A stretch of 64,000 bases of DNA from Rhodanobacter sp. B05 (GCF_002001085.1 NZ_MUNU01000014.1:124001-188000), one strand, 5' to 3'. Shown: positions 21,179 through 30,768, counted from the stretch's first letter. A program made the numbers and translations. Notes: a model not told the origin generated them from the sequence alone.

Positions 21179-21341
21179 CGAATTCGGACCCTGGCTTGTG
21201 CGCTCGATTGTCGGGCCGGCAGGAAATCAGCAACGGGCAGCCGATCGCGCCCGCCCGGGCGCCGCCTGCCATCCCCGCCCACCACCTCCATCGTTGCGCA
21301 GTCGGCGAATGGCGGCTGGATCACGTGCCCGAGGCAGCACG

Positions 21342-22343
21342 CTAACTTGCCCGGTCGGACCATGCAACAACGGCGTCGCCGGTGGCGGGATCGACCTGCA
21401 GTTCACACCAGCCCCAATGATCGAAGATCCATGGCGAGGGCAGGTCCGACGACAAACGGGCAAAGCACGGAGCCGTCTGCCCGCCGGCGGAGGACGACAG
21501 CCGGAAGCGGCCGTCCCGTGTGCGCTCCAGTGGTGCATCCGGCCAGGCCCAGCCACGTGTCCCGGTCGGGTCGACCACGCTCAGCCGCAGCCACGGGCGC
21601 AACCACCGCGGCGGCTGCCAGGGCAGGACGACTGCCGCCGGGGAGGACTGGCAGGCATCGATATAGCGCTCGGGCCGATCCGCCAACCGGCGCATGCGTC
21701 CGCCGCTCAAGGCAAGCTGACTGCGGTGCGCCAGCAGCGCCTCGCGCTTGTTCGCGATCTGTGCCTGGGTGGCCGGAACCTCGAGGAAAACCGCTTTGCC
21801 GGGCTTGCCATGCACCAGGTAGGTGTACAGCGCCGGCGACGCCGCCTGCCCGACAAGTGCCAGGCGCACCAGTACGTGCGCCGCGCCGTGATCGGGATGT
21901 CGATCCAGCAGCGAGGGCAACGCGATCAGGTCGGGAGTGAAGCGGTCAATCTCCTGCGTGATCGCCGCAACTGCATCGCCGGTCGATCGCAGCAACACGC
22001 TCGAAAGCCCGAGATCGGGCCAACCCAGCGGACGCAGCGAAGCCTGGGACAGCCCGAGCCGTTCAAGCGCTTGCCGCATCTCGGCGCATCGGCGCTGCGC
22101 CCAGCGCTGACGATCCGGCGAACCGATGCGCAGGCGCCGTTCCAGCCAGCGCTGCGGCCACGGGTTGTTGTCGCCGGCGGTCAACAACATGATGTTTACC
22201 TCACCGCCGGCTTCACGCACCTGCTGAATCAGCAGACCGGTGGCGATCGTTTCATCGTCCGGATGCGGTGCCACCACCAGCAGGCGGGTATGTGCGGAAA
22301 ATGTCGGCAAACCGGCCGGCGCAGCAGTCGGCATCAACGCCAT
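21342..22343 (-). CDS. PIG-L (LmbE-like) family deacetylase
   Basis: 333-residue protein whose first 210 residues form a PIG-L domain: PHPDDE at 26-31 and a later RHPDHGAAH give the zinc-binding His and Asp residues of N-acetylglucosaminyl deacetylases. The family acts on GlcNAc-containing lipids or small thiol precursors; the substrate here cannot be read from sequence. The last 100 residues (VVDPTGTRGWAWPDAPLERT onward) look like a small beta-rich add-on without a recognised name. It overlaps holB by 10 nt and precedes the GGDEF-EAL gene, so it is in the tmk-holB transcription unit. Confidence 0.85.
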   Translation of the reverse strand: MALMPTAAPAGLPTFSAHTRLLVVAPHPDDETIATGLLIQQVREAGGEVNIMLLTAGDNNPWPQRWLERRLRIGSPDRQRWAQRRCAEMRQALERLGLSQASLRPLGWPDLGLSSVLLRSTGDAVAAITQEIDRFTPDLIALPSLLDRHPDHGAAHVLVRLALVGQAASPALYTYLVHGKPGKAVFLEVPATQAQIANKREALLAHRSQLALSGGRMRRLADRPERYIDACQSSPAAVVLPWQPPRWLRPWLRLSVVDPTGTRGWAWPDAPLERTRDGRFRLSSSAGGQTAPCFARLSSDLPSPWIFDHWGWCELQVDPATGDAVVAWSDRAS

Positions 22344-23269
22344 CGGGCCAGCAGTTCCAACAGCAACAGGTCAGCGCGCAGAGGCCCGCGCAGGCCTTCG
22401 CGGGTGCGGTTCGCCGCTTCGTACCAGAGACCCAGGCCCTCGGCATCCAGCGCGCTGCCGAGGGGCGCAGCGGCGTGCTTTGAGCGCGCCCGCAGCTCGT
22501 CCGCCGCCGCCTGGGCGGCAAACCACAACCGCTGCAACGGCTCGTCATCCAGCCAGCGCTTGACCACGTCGGTTGGCTGGCCACGCCCGGACGCCAGCGC
22601 CGCCAGGTCCTTGCGCACCTCGGTGCGCTGCGCCAACGCACCCTGCCCCGCCCAGGCCGCAGCCAGGCCGGGGTTGCCACCCGCCGCGACGAGCGCTGCC
22701 TGGGCATCGGGCAAGCCTTGGGCCTGCAGCCAGGCCAGGGCGACCTCGGTGTCGGGCAACTGGAACTCGATCCGCTGGCAGCGGCTGCGGATCGTCTGCG
22801 GCAGACGCCACGGCGCGTCGGCCAGAAGGATCAGCATGGTCTGCGCCGCCGGCTCCTCCAGGGTCTTCAGCAGCGCATTGGCCGCCGCCGTGTTCATCGC
22901 GTCGGCGGGATCGATCGTCACTACCTGCCAGCCGCCCAGCTGGCTGCGCATGGCGAGCCGGGCCGACAGCTCGCGGATCTGCTCGACCACGATCTCGGTG
23001 CGCGGCGTGCCATCCCGGCGCAGGCCGAAGCTGAGCCCGATGACATCCGGGTGCGAACCGGCCTCGACCAGCAGGCAGCTGCGGCAGCGCCCGCAGGCGT
23101 CGCCGTTCACGCCATCGCTGCACAACAAACCCCGCACGAAACGCTGCGCGAAGGCGCGTTTGCCCAGCCCGGGCGCGCCGCACAGCAGCAACGCATGCGC
23201 CAGCGCATCGCGCTGCCGTCGCGCCTGCAGCCGCGACCAGTGCTCCGCATGCCAGGGCAATGCATTCAT
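22334..23269 (-). CDS. holB: DNA polymerase III delta-prime subunit
   Basis: Clamp-loader subunit, 311 residues. The zinc module has cysteines at 50, 59, 62 and 65, as in DnaX/HolB proteins. The P-loop position reads GAPGLGKR, lacking the Ser/Thr after the lysine, consistent with delta-prime being a non-hydrolysing subunit. ALLKTLEEPAAQTMLILLAD and RSRCQRIEF are the other family blocks. The start ATG overlaps the tmk stop (ATGA). This is the conserved tmk-holB pair. Confidence 0.95.
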   Translation of the reverse strand: MNALPWHAEHWSRLQARRQRDALAHALLLCGAPGLGKRAFAQRFVRGLLCSDGVNGDACGRCRSCLLVEAGSHPDVIGLSFGLRRDGTPRTEIVVEQIRELSARLAMRSQLGGWQVVTIDPADAMNTAAANALLKTLEEPAAQTMLILLADAPWRLPQTIRSRCQRIEFQLPDTEVALAWLQAQGLPDAQAALVAAGGNPGLAAAWAGQGALAQRTEVRKDLAALASGRGQPTDVVKRWLDDEPLQRLWFAAQAAADELRARSKHAAAPLGSALDAEGLGLWYEAANRTREGLRGPLRADLLLLELLARWR

Positions 23270-23907
23270 GCCGGCAACTCCGCCAGCCACGTGGTCAATG
23301 CCTGCGTGGCCATCTGCAGCACGGCGGCCGCCGGCTGGCTGGCATCGATCACGCGGAATCGCCGGGGTTCGCCCGCGGCACGTTCGCGATAGCTGGCGCG
23401 CACCCGTTCGAAGAACGCATCGGCTTCGATCTCGATGCGATCGGTCTCGCCGCGACCGGCCGCCCGTGCACGGCCCGTGGCCACCGGCAGATCGAGCAGC
23501 AACGTCAGGTCGGGCCGTACGCCATCGCAGGCCCAGCGCTCCAGTTCGGCGATCCGCGCCGACGGCTGGCCGCGACCTCCGCCCTGGTAGGCATGGCTGG
23601 CGTCGGCGTAGCGGTCGCACAACACCCATCGACCGGCGGCGAGCGCCGGTTCGATCACTTCGCGCACCAGTTGGGCACGCGAGGCGAACATCAGCAGCAA
23701 TTCGGTTTCGGCCGCCAGCCCTTGCATCGACGGGTCGAGCACGATCCCCCGCACCGCCTCGCCGACGGGCGTCCCACCGGGTTCGCGGGTCTGCACCACG
23801 CTGATGCCGCGGTGTTCAAGAACGTCGAGCAAACCGGCCAGCAAGGTGCTCTTGCCAGCGCCCTCGCCGCCTTCCAGCGTGATGAATCTGCCGCGTGGCG
23901 TCGTCAT
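23266..23907 (-). CDS. tmk: Thymidylate kinase
   Basis: Converts dTMP to dTDP. The 213-residue protein has the P-loop EGGEGAGKST, the QTREPGGTPVGEAVR segment, DRYADASHAYQGGGRG and LLLDLPVATGRARAAGR with the LID arginines. Length is normal. It overlaps mltG upstream by 4 nt and holB downstream by 4 nt, so the three are translationally coupled. Confidence 0.97.
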   Translation of the reverse strand: MTTPRGRFITLEGGEGAGKSTLLAGLLDVLEHRGISVVQTREPGGTPVGEAVRGIVLDPSMQGLAAETELLLMFASRAQLVREVIEPALAAGRWVLCDRYADASHAYQGGGRGQPSARIAELERWACDGVRPDLTLLLDLPVATGRARAAGRGETDRIEIEADAFFERVRASYRERAAGEPRRFRVIDASQPAAAVLQMATQALTTWLAELPA

Positions 23908-24941
23908 GGGCAGTGTTTCCGCTGGTAGCAGTCGACGTTGCGGTTGTGCTCGGCCAGCGAACTGGCGAATGCGTGGGTGCCGTCGCCGCGCGCCACGAAA
24001 TACAAGGCATCCCCGGGCGCCGGATGCAGCGCCGCCTCCAGCGCCGGTTTGCCCGGCAAGGCAATCGGGGTCGGCGGCAGGCCGGGGCGCGTATAGGTGT
24101 TGTATGGCGTGTCGGTGGTCAGGTCGTTCTTGCGGATATTGCCGGTATAGCTGGCGCCCATGCCGTAGATCACGCTGGGATCGGTCTGCAGCAGCATGTG
24201 GTCCTGCAGACGCCTGACGAACACCCCGGCGATCTGCGCACGCTCGTCGGCACGGCCGGTTTCCTTTTCCACGATCGAGGCCAGGATCAACGCCTCGTAC
24301 GGCGTGGCCAGCGGCAGATCCTTGTCACGGCCGGACCACAATGTCGCCAGGGTCTTCACCATCGCGGCGTGCGCGCGCCGAAGTATGTCCAGGTCGCCAT
24401 CGCCTTTCACGTAAGCATAGGTCTCGGGCAGGAAGCGGCCCTCCGGCGCCTCGCCGGCGGCTCCGATCTTCTGCATGATCGCGGCGTCATCGAGCCCGGC
24501 GCTGTCATGCGTCAATTTTTCCGCATGCGCCAGGGCCTGGCGCAATTCGGCGAAGGTCCAGCCGTCGACGATGGTGAAGTTGCGTTGCAGCACCTTGCCC
24601 GCGGCCATGTCGGCGAGCAGCTGGCGCGGCGTGACGCCGGGCGCCAGCGCGTACTCGCCAGCGTGCAGCTTGCCGGCCACATGCATCTGCTCGGCCAACA
24701 GCCGCCAGTACCACGGACTGGCCGTGCTGAGGCCGTGCCGCCGCAATTCGGCGACGATGCCATTGAAGCTGGTCCCGCGGCTGACGTCGATGCTTTCCTG
24801 CTGTGTCGCCACGTTCAACGGCGCCACGCTGAAGCGGTGGTAATCGTTCCAGCCGAAGACCGCCGCGGCCACCACCGCCAGCAGCGCCAGCAGCAGCAAT
24901 AGGCGTGGCCAGATGCGTCCGCGCATCGATCGTTCGGTCAT
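23904..24941 (-). CDS. mltG: Endolytic murein transglycosylase MltG
   Basis: YceG/MltG family enzyme that cuts nascent peptidoglycan. The 345-residue protein has one N-terminal membrane helix (LLLLLALLAVVAAAVFGW) and a periplasmic YceG domain with IEVSRGTSF-like LysM-type start, ILASIVEKETGRADERAQIA containing the catalytic glutamate, and TPYNTYTRPGLPPTPIALPG. The start at 24941 overlaps the pabC stop as ATGA; the longer upstream frame reads into pabC and is rejected. Conserved pabC-mltG-tmk order. Confidence 0.95.
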   Translation of the reverse strand: MTERSMRGRIWPRLLLLLALLAVVAAAVFGWNDYHRFSVAPLNVATQQESIDVSRGTSFNGIVAELRRHGLSTASPWYWRLLAEQMHVAGKLHAGEYALAPGVTPRQLLADMAAGKVLQRNFTIVDGWTFAELRQALAHAEKLTHDSAGLDDAAIMQKIGAAGEAPEGRFLPETYAYVKGDGDLDILRRAHAAMVKTLATLWSGRDKDLPLATPYEALILASIVEKETGRADERAQIAGVFVRRLQDHMLLQTDPSVIYGMGASYTGNIRKNDLTTDTPYNTYTRPGLPPTPIALPGKPALEAALHPAPGDALYFVARGDGTHAFASSLAEHNRNVDCYQRKHCP

Positions 24942-25765
24942 CCACCGTGCTCCATAGAAAATCCCAGGTTGCGCCAATGCTGCTGAAGTTGTCGGGTCAC
25001 GGCGCCCGGCACATAGTTCCACTGATCCAGTGACTGTACCGGCAGAATGCCGCGCACGCTCGAGCTGAGGAAGATCTCGCTGGCCGTGGACAATGCCTGC
25101 AAGCTCAGCTCCGTCACGCGGGCCGTCGGATGGATCGCCAGCACTTCGGCCCGTGCCACTCCGGCCACGCCGCAGCGATCCAGCGCAGGGGTCAGCAGCA
25201 CGCCGTCAATCACGGCAAACAGGTTGGCCATGGTCGCCGAGATCACCCTGTCGTGGCTATCGCGCAACAGACCCTCGGCAATCGCCGGATCGCTCCACTC
25301 GGCACGTGCCAGCACCTGCTCAAGCCGGTTGAGATGCTTGATGCCGGCCAGCAGGGGCTGTTCGGCCAGGCGCAACTCGCACACGCGCATGTGCAGACCA
25401 TGCGCGTAGACATCGTCGCTCACCGTCGGTGCCATGAAGGCAGCAACCACCCGGCTCGGCTGCGGTGACGCCGGCAAGGCGTAGCCGCGTTCGCCGATGC
25501 CGCGGGTAACCGTGACCCGCACCACCGCCTGCACGATGCCTGCGCTGACGCGTTGCGATTCGTTCCAGAGTTGCACCGGGTCCGGCGCAGGGATTTGCAG
25601 GCGCGAGCAGCCGTCGGCCAGTCGCTGCATGTGGCGTGGCCACAGCGGTGCGCGCCCGTCCACCAGACGGATGCTTTCGAACAAGCCGTCGCCATAGCCG
25701 AAACCGCGGTCGAGCACGCTGAGCTGCTCGGTCGCCACGCCATTGACCAGCCATCGCGCCGCCAT
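24938..25765 (-). CDS. pabC: Aminodeoxychorismate lyase
   Basis: PLP enzyme that releases pyruvate from aminodeoxychorismate to give p-aminobenzoate for folate. The 275-residue fold-type IV protein has LDRGFGYGDGLFESIRL at the start, the PLP-lysine region AGIKHLNRLEQVLAR and SATMANLFAVIDGVLLTP. The start ATG at 25765 overlaps the pabB stop by one base (TGATG). pabB-pabC-mltG is the common gammaproteobacterial order. Confidence 0.93.
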   Translation of the reverse strand: MAARWLVNGVATEQLSVLDRGFGYGDGLFESIRLVDGRAPLWPRHMQRLADGCSRLQIPAPDPVQLWNESQRVSAGIVQAVVRVTVTRGIGERGYALPASPQPSRVVAAFMAPTVSDDVYAHGLHMRVCELRLAEQPLLAGIKHLNRLEQVLARAEWSDPAIAEGLLRDSHDRVISATMANLFAVIDGVLLTPALDRCGVAGVARAEVLAIHPTARVTELSLQALSTASEIFLSSSVRGILPVQSLDQWNYVPGAVTRQLQQHWRNLGFSMEHGG

Positions 25766-27111
25766 CACCCGGCCACGCCCAGCGCGCGCAGCAGGCCGCG
25801 GGCCTTCGCGCGGGTTTCCTCCAGCTCGTCGGTCGCCACCGAATCGGCGACGATGCCGGCCCCGGCGCGCAGGCTCACCTCGTTGCCGACCAGGGTCAGG
25901 GTGCGGATCAGGATGTTCAAGTCGAGCTCGCCATTGCGGTCCAGGTAACCCAGCGCACCGGTATAGGCGCCACGCGGCGTGTGTTCCAGCGCGGCAATGA
26001 TTTCCATGCAGCGCACCTTGGGACAGCCGGTGATGGTGCCGCCGGGGAAGGTGGCGGCGATCACCTGTCCGGGAGTCACGTCGGCGCGCAGGCATCCGCG
26101 TACATTGGACACGATGTGGTGAACGTGGGCGTAACTCTCCACCGCCATCAACTCGTCGACCACGACCGTACCCGGCACGCAGACGCGGCCCAAGTCATTG
26201 CGCTCCAGGTCGATCAGCATCACGTGCTCGGCGCGTTCCTTCGGGTGCGAACTCAGTTCGCGGATGCGTGCGGGCTCATCCTCGCCCGGCAGGCGGGCGC
26301 GAGTACCGGCGATCGGGCGCGTCTGCGCCACGCCGGCGCGCACTTCGACCAGGCGTTCCGGCGATGAGCTGAGCACCGCCCAGCCGGCTTGCTGCAGCAA
26401 GCCGGCAAAAGGCGCCGGATTGGCCCGGCGCAATGCTTCGTAGAGCGCCGCGGGGTCGGGAGCGCTGGCGTAGCGCGCGCGCCAGCCGCGCGACAGATTC
26501 ACCTGGAAGATGTCGCCGGCGTAAAGATGTTCGTGAATGCGTTCGACGCCATCGAGGAAATCAGCGGGCGCATCTTCGACGCACGACTCGGGTGCAGGCA
26601 GGCCAGGCCAGGATGCAGGCAGTGCGAGGTCGTGTTCGAGCGTGTCCAGCAGATCCTCGTGCCCCGCTTCGGCCACCAGGATCGTGCGCCCGAGCACGTG
26701 GTCGACGATCACCGCCGCGGGGCAGCGCACGGCCAGGGCCAGCGGCAGGTCGGAGGGCGGCTGCAGGCTCAGGCTCGGCTCGATCTCGCCCGCCAGCTCG
26801 TAACTCAGCAGCAGCACCCAGCCGCCATGAAACGGCAGGCCGTCGTCATGCCCGGGCTGGCGTTCGGTCTGCCATGCACGGTCCAGCGCATCGAGGAATC
26901 GGCCTGGTTGCTCGCATCCCGTGCCGTCGCGCAACACGCCATCGGCGGAAAGGATCAGTCGATCGCCAGGGAACGCAAACAGGATGTCGTAACGCGACTG
27001 CGCCGTGCCATGCGACACGCTTTGCAACAGGCACGGGTAGCGCTGCGGAACAGCTGCGGCCGCCGCGAGCAGATCGCGCCGGCCGTCCAGGCTACGGCGA
27101 TGGCAGCTCAC
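25765..27111 (-). CDS. pabB: Aminodeoxychorismate synthase component I
   Basis: Chorismate-utilising enzyme of the PabB/TrpE family, 448 residues. C-terminal chorismate-binding domain blocks: RPIAGTRARLPGEDE, LIDLERNDLGRVC, and TFPGGTITGCPKVRCMEII. It uses ammonia from a PabA subunit that is not in this window. It follows fabF by only 14 nt, so it is likely read in the fab transcript. Start is the first in-frame codon at 27111, giving MSCHRRSLDGRRDL; a slightly shorter start cannot be ruled out. Confidence 0.94.
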   Translation of the reverse strand: MSCHRRSLDGRRDLLAAAAAVPQRYPCLLQSVSHGTAQSRYDILFAFPGDRLILSADGVLRDGTGCEQPGRFLDALDRAWQTERQPGHDDGLPFHGGWVLLLSYELAGEIEPSLSLQPPSDLPLALAVRCPAAVIVDHVLGRTILVAEAGHEDLLDTLEHDLALPASWPGLPAPESCVEDAPADFLDGVERIHEHLYAGDIFQVNLSRGWRARYASAPDPAALYEALRRANPAPFAGLLQQAGWAVLSSSPERLVEVRAGVAQTRPIAGTRARLPGEDEPARIRELSSHPKERAEHVMLIDLERNDLGRVCVPGTVVVDELMAVESYAHVHHIVSNVRGCLRADVTPGQVIAATFPGGTITGCPKVRCMEIIAALEHTPRGAYTGALGYLDRNGELDLNILIRTLTLVGNEVSLRAGAGIVADSVATDELEETRAKARGLLRALGVAG

Positions 27112-27125
27112 GCCGGATCAGTCGA

Positions 27126-28364
27126 TCAGACGCGACGGAAGGCCAGCGTGCCGTTGGTGCCGCCGAAGCCGAACGAATTGGAGATCGCCACGTCGAGCTT
27201 CGCCTCGCGCGCGGTGTGCGCCACGAAGTCGAGATCGCAGCCTTCGCCCGGCTCGTCCAGGTTGATCGTCGGCGGCAGCACCTGATCGCGCAGCGCCAGG
27301 ATGCTGAAGATCGCCTCGACACCGCCGGCCGCACCCAGCAGATGGCCGGTGGTCGACTTGGTCGAGCTCATCGCCAGCTTCTTCGCGTGGTCGCCGAACA
27401 CCTTCTTCGCCGCCATCACCTCGCCCAAGTCGCCCAGCGGGGTGGAGGTGCCATGCGCATTGATGTATTGCACGTCGCCCGGATTGAGGCCGGCGTCGTC
27501 CAGTGCGGTCTGGATGCAGCGCGCCGCGCCTTCCCCGCCTTCGCTCGGCGCGGTCATGTGGAACGCATCGCCGCTCATGCCGAAGCCGACCAGCTCGGCG
27601 TAGATGCGCGCACCGCGCGCCCTGGCCTGTTCGTACTCTTCCAGCATCAGCACGCCGGCGCCGTCGGACAGCACGAAGCCATCCCGATCCTTGTCCCACG
27701 GCCGACTGGCACGGGTCGGCTCGTCGTTGCGGGTGGACATCGCCTTGGCCGAGCAGAAGCCGGCCATCGCGGTGCCGGTGGTGGCGAATTCGGCGCCGCC
27801 GGCGATCATCGCGTCGGCATCGCCGTACTGGATCATGCGCGCGGCCAGGCCGATATTGTGCGCACCGGTGGTGCATGCCGTGACGCAGGCAATGTTCGGC
27901 CCCTTCAGCCCGAACATGATCGACAGCTGGCCAGAAACCATGTTGATGATCGAGCTGGGCACGTAGAACGGCGACACGCGTCGCGGACCCTTGGCAGCCA
28001 ATTCCAGCGTGGTCGATTCGATCGTGTACAGGCCGCCGATGCCGGCGCCCACCGCCACGCCGATGCGCGGCGCGTTCGCCTCGGTCACTTCCAGCCCGGA
28101 ATCACGCAGGGCCTGGGTACCCGCCGCCACACCGTAGTGGATGAACGGGTCCATCTTCTTCACGTCCTTGAGCGGCATCCATTCGGCCGGATCGAAGCCG
28201 CTGACCTGACCGGCGATGCGCGTGGAATAGGCCGAGGTATCGAAATGGGTGACCGGGCCGATGCCGCTGATGCCCTTGACCACGCGATCCCAGGCGCTGG
28301 CGATGTCGTTGCCGACCGGCGAAATGATGCCCATGCCGGTCACTACTACTCGACGCTTGCTCAT
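27126..28364 (-). CDS. fabF: Beta-ketoacyl-ACP synthase II
   Basis: Condensing enzyme for chain elongation of type II fatty acid synthesis. The 412-residue thiolase-fold protein has the active-site Cys at 164 ([10 protein letters not shown]), the first histidine in [11 protein letters not shown] and the second in [15 protein letters not shown], giving the Cys-His-His triad. The start [16 protein letters not shown] at 28364 is preferred over a short upstream extension. It is separated from acpP by 232 nt holding a terminator-like hairpin. Confidence 0.97.
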   Translation of the reverse strand: MSKRRVVVTGMGIISPVGNDIASAWDRVVKGISGIGPVTHFDTSAYSTRIAGQVSGFDPAEWMPLKDVKKMDPFIHYGVAAGTQALRDSGLEVTEANAPRIGVAVGAGIGGLYTIESTTLELAAKGPRRVSPFYVPSSIINMVSGQLSIMFGLKGPNIACVTACTTGAHNIGLAARMIQYGDADAMIAGGAEFATTGTAMAGFCSAKAMSTRNDEPTRASRPWDKDRDGFVLSDGAGVLMLEEYEQARARGARIYAELVGFGMSGDAFHMTAPSEGGEGAARCIQTALDDAGLNPGDVQYINAHGTSTPLGDLGEVMAAKKVFGDHAKKLAMSSTKSTTGHLLGAAGGVEAIFSILALRDQVLPPTINLDEPGEGCDLDFVAHTAREAKLDVAISNSFGFGGTNGTLAFRRV

Positions 28365-28493
28365 GCTTTGTTCCTTCGTGGTTCCTGGTATCCGACGTTG
28401 CCGGCGAAGCACAACACGGACTGCAGATACGCAGCCGCACCTGCCCTGGGTGACTTTCGCTCACCATACGGTGTCGGACGTTGCAAAATGCAG

Positions 28494-28521
28494 AAACGAA
28501 AACTGCGCCATACAGGCGCAG
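28494..28521 (-). terminator. Intrinsic terminator between acpP and fabF
   Basis: Minus strand: 7-bp stem CTGCGCC / GGCGCAG with a 5-nt loop, followed by TTTTCGTTT. It lies about 76 nt after the acpP stop. Partial termination here would yield more acpP than fabF transcript. Confidence 0.7.
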
Positions 28522-28543
28522 CGTCCGGTATCGCCGCACGTTC

Positions 28544-28572
28544 GGTCTGGCTCGCTCGAGGCGAGCCTGACC
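28544..28572 (-). repeat. Stable hairpin just after acpP
   Basis: Inverted repeat with arms GGTCTGGCTCGC and GCGAGCCTGACC, one T-T mismatch and a 5-nt loop, 25 nt after the acpP stop codon. No T-run follows on the minus strand. It may protect the acpP mRNA 3' end or act with the terminator at 28494-28521. Confidence 0.55.
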
Positions 28573-28596
28573 GCCGGGGCAATCATCGTGAATCGA

Positions 28597-28836
28597 TCAA
28601 TCCTTGGAGTGGGCCTTGATGTAGTCGACAGCCTGCTGCACGGTGGTGATCTTCTCGGCGTCTTCGTCGGGAATTTCGGTCTCGAACTCTTCCTCGAGTG
28701 CCATCACCAGTTCCACCGTATCCAGCGAGTCCGCGCCCAGATCATCCACGAACGAAGCGTTCGCCGTGACTTCATCTTCCTTCACGCCCAACTGCTCGAC
28801 GACGATTTTCTTGACGCGCTCTTCGATGGTGCTCAT
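28597..28836 (-). CDS. acpP: Acyl carrier protein
   Basis: 79-residue acidic four-helix carrier for fatty acid intermediates. The phosphopantetheine serine is S37 in GADSLDTVE. The protein starts [18 protein letters not shown] and ends DYIKAHSKD, a near-standard gammaproteobacterial AcpP. The ATG at 28836 is chosen; an ATG three codons upstream (MGN) is also possible. It is in the fabH-fabD-fabG-acpP-fabF block with a 198-nt gap from fabG and is followed by two hairpins. Confidence 0.98.
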   Translation of the reverse strand: MSTIEERVKKIVVEQLGVKEDEVTANASFVDDLGADSLDTVELVMALEEEFETEIPDEDAEKITTVQQAVDYIKAHSKD

Positions 28837-29034
28837 GTTGCCCATACCTCTCAAGGAGTAAATGTTTGTCGGTGCCGGCCCGGCTGGGTGCAAAAGACCG
28901 GCGGCATTGTAGTGGCTAAACCTGCGGGCTGCCACGATTCCCGGCGATGGCACGCTGTCCGGGCCGTTGCGCCGAGGCGAAAGCGCAATTGTCGCCTAAA
29001 ATGAAGCCGCTGGCGACAATTTCCTGCGGGGACC

Positions 29035-29778
29035 TCACGGCATGTACATACCGCCGTTGACGTGCAGGGTCTCACCGGTGATGTAGGTGGCCGCTGGCGA
29101 GGCCAGGAAACCCACCGCCTTCGCGATGTCGGCGACCTCGCCCAGGCGGCCCAGTGCAATCTGGCCCAGCAGGGCCTGCTTCGATTCTTCCGGCAACGCG
29201 CGGGTCATGTCGGTGTCGATGAAACCGGGTGCCACCACGTTCACGGTGATGCCGCGGGTACCGATCTCGCGCGCCAGCGATTTGGAGAACGCAATGATCC
29301 CGGCCTTGGCGGCCGCATAGTTGGCCTGCCCCGGATTGCCGGTGAGTCCGATCACCGAGGCGATCGAGATGATGCGGCCCTTGCGCGCCTTCATCATGCC
29401 GCGCATCACCGCCTTGGAGGTGCGATAGACCGAGGTCAGGTTGGTGTCGATGATCGCCTGCCAGTCCTCTTCCTTCATCCGCATCAGCAACTGGTCGCGG
29501 GTGATGCCGGCGTTGTTGACCAGGATCGACACCGCGCCGAACTCTTTCGTGATGCCGTCGATCAAGGCTTCGACTGCCGCGCCATCGGTGACATCCAGCA
29601 CGCGACCGTGGCCGCCCTGGGCAGCCAGTCGCTCGCCGATCGCGGTGGCACCGCCTTCGCTGGTTGCGGTGCCGATCACGGTGGCACCCATGGCCGCCAG
29701 TTCTTCGGCGATCGCCGCGCCGATGCCGCGGCTTGCGCCGGTCACCAGCACGATCTCGCCCTGCAGAGGTTTGCTCAT
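29035..29778 (-). CDS. fabG: 3-oxoacyl-ACP reductase
   Basis: NADPH-dependent short-chain dehydrogenase that reduces beta-ketoacyl-ACP. The 247-residue protein has the cofactor motif TGASRGIG, NNAGITRDQLLMRM, catalytic Ser in IISIASVIG and the YAAAK pair, ending YITGETLHVNGGMYMP typical of FabG. GGAAGGAACG 7 nt upstream supports the 29778 start over one six codons earlier. It is 36 nt after fabD. Confidence 0.97.
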   Translation of the reverse strand: MSKPLQGEIVLVTGASRGIGAAIAEELAAMGATVIGTATSEGGATAIGERLAAQGGHGRVLDVTDGAAVEALIDGITKEFGAVSILVNNAGITRDQLLMRMKEEDWQAIIDTNLTSVYRTSKAVMRGMMKARKGRIISIASVIGLTGNPGQANYAAAKAGIIAFSKSLAREIGTRGITVNVVAPGFIDTDMTRALPEESKQALLGQIALGRLGEVADIAKAVGFLASPAATYITGETLHVNGGMYMP

Positions 29779-29814
29779 CTGTATCGTTCCTTCCATATCT
29801 TGAAATCGTCGAGA

Positions 29815-30768
29815 CTACGCCGACGCCCACGCGGCATACGCTGCATCGAGTTCGACCGGCGTGCCGATCGCGCGCGCCTCGATGCTCTTGTCGATGCGCT
29901 TGATCAGCCCGGACAGCACCTTGCCCGGCCCGCACTCGGCGATCCGGACGGTGCCACCCGCGGCCAGCACCTGCACGCATTGGGTCCAGCGGACCGGCAG
30001 ATACAGCTGCCGCTGCAGCGCACCGCGGATCTCCCCGACGCTGGCGTAACTGCGTGCCTCGGCGTTCTGGATCACCGGAATCGACGGCGGTTGCCAGTCG
30101 ATCGCCGCCATCCGCTCGCCCAGCCGATCGGCCGCCTCGCGCATCAGGGCGCAATGCGACGGCACCGACACCGCCAGCTTGATCGACTTCTTCACACCCA
30201 GTTCGGCCAGCTTCGCCAGCACCCGATCGACCGCCTCGACGTTGCCCGCGATCACCAGCTGGCCCGGCGAATTGAAGTTCGCCGGCGCCACCACCTGTCC
30301 CTGCGCCATCTCCTCGCAGACCTTGGCGATCTGCTCGTCGTCGCCGCCCAGAATCGCCGCCATCGCACCGACGCCTGCCGGCACGGCAGCCTGCATCAGG
30401 CGGCCGCGCGCGGCCACCAGTGCCGCCGCGTCATGCAGGGACAAGGCGCCGGCGCATACCAGCGCGCTGTACTCGCCGAGGCTGTGGCCGGACAACTGCG
30501 CCGGTTGGGCACCGCCAAGTTTCTGCCACACCCGCCATGCCGCCACGCTCGCCGCCAGCAACGCCGGCTGGGTGTTCTCGGTACGGTTGAGCTGGTCTTC
30601 GGGCCCCTGCTGGCTCAACGCCCACAAATCGAGCCCTGCGCCCTGCGAAGCCTCGTCAAATACCGCTCGCACCTCCGCATGGGCCGCGCCCAGTTCGGCC
30701 AGCATGCCGACCGATTGCGAGCCCTGGCCGGGGAAAACAAAAGCAAGCGTAGGTGAGTCCGGACTCAT
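29815..30768 (-). CDS. fabD: Malonyl-CoA:ACP transacylase
   Basis: Loads malonyl groups onto AcpP. The 317-residue protein starts MSPDSPTLAFVFPGQGSQSV, has the nucleophile serine S96 in GHSLGEYSAL, and VPSHCALMREAA with the catalytic histidine region. Open frame upstream of the chosen ATG has no conserved residues. It lies between fabH and fabG in the usual order, 146 nt after fabH. Confidence 0.97.
   Translation of the reverse strand: MSPDSPTLAFVFPGQGSQSVGMLAELGAAHAEVRAVFDEASQGAGLDLWALSQQGPEDQLNRTENTQPALLAASVAAWRVWQKLGGAQPAQLSGHSLGEYSALVCAGALSLHDAAALVAARGRLMQAAVPAGVGAMAAILGGDDEQIAKVCEEMAQGQVVAPANFNSPGQLVIAGNVEAVDRVLAKLAELGVKKSIKLAVSVPSHCALMREAADRLGERMAAIDWQPPSIPVIQNAEARSYASVGEIRGALQRQLYLPVRWTQCVQVLAAGGTVRIAECGPGKVLSGLIKRIDKSIEARAIGTPVELDAAYAAWASA

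Noticed and set aside
26433-28619. 728-residue plus-strand open frame over pabB and fabF
   Set aside because: Arg-rich shadow of two well-identified genes.
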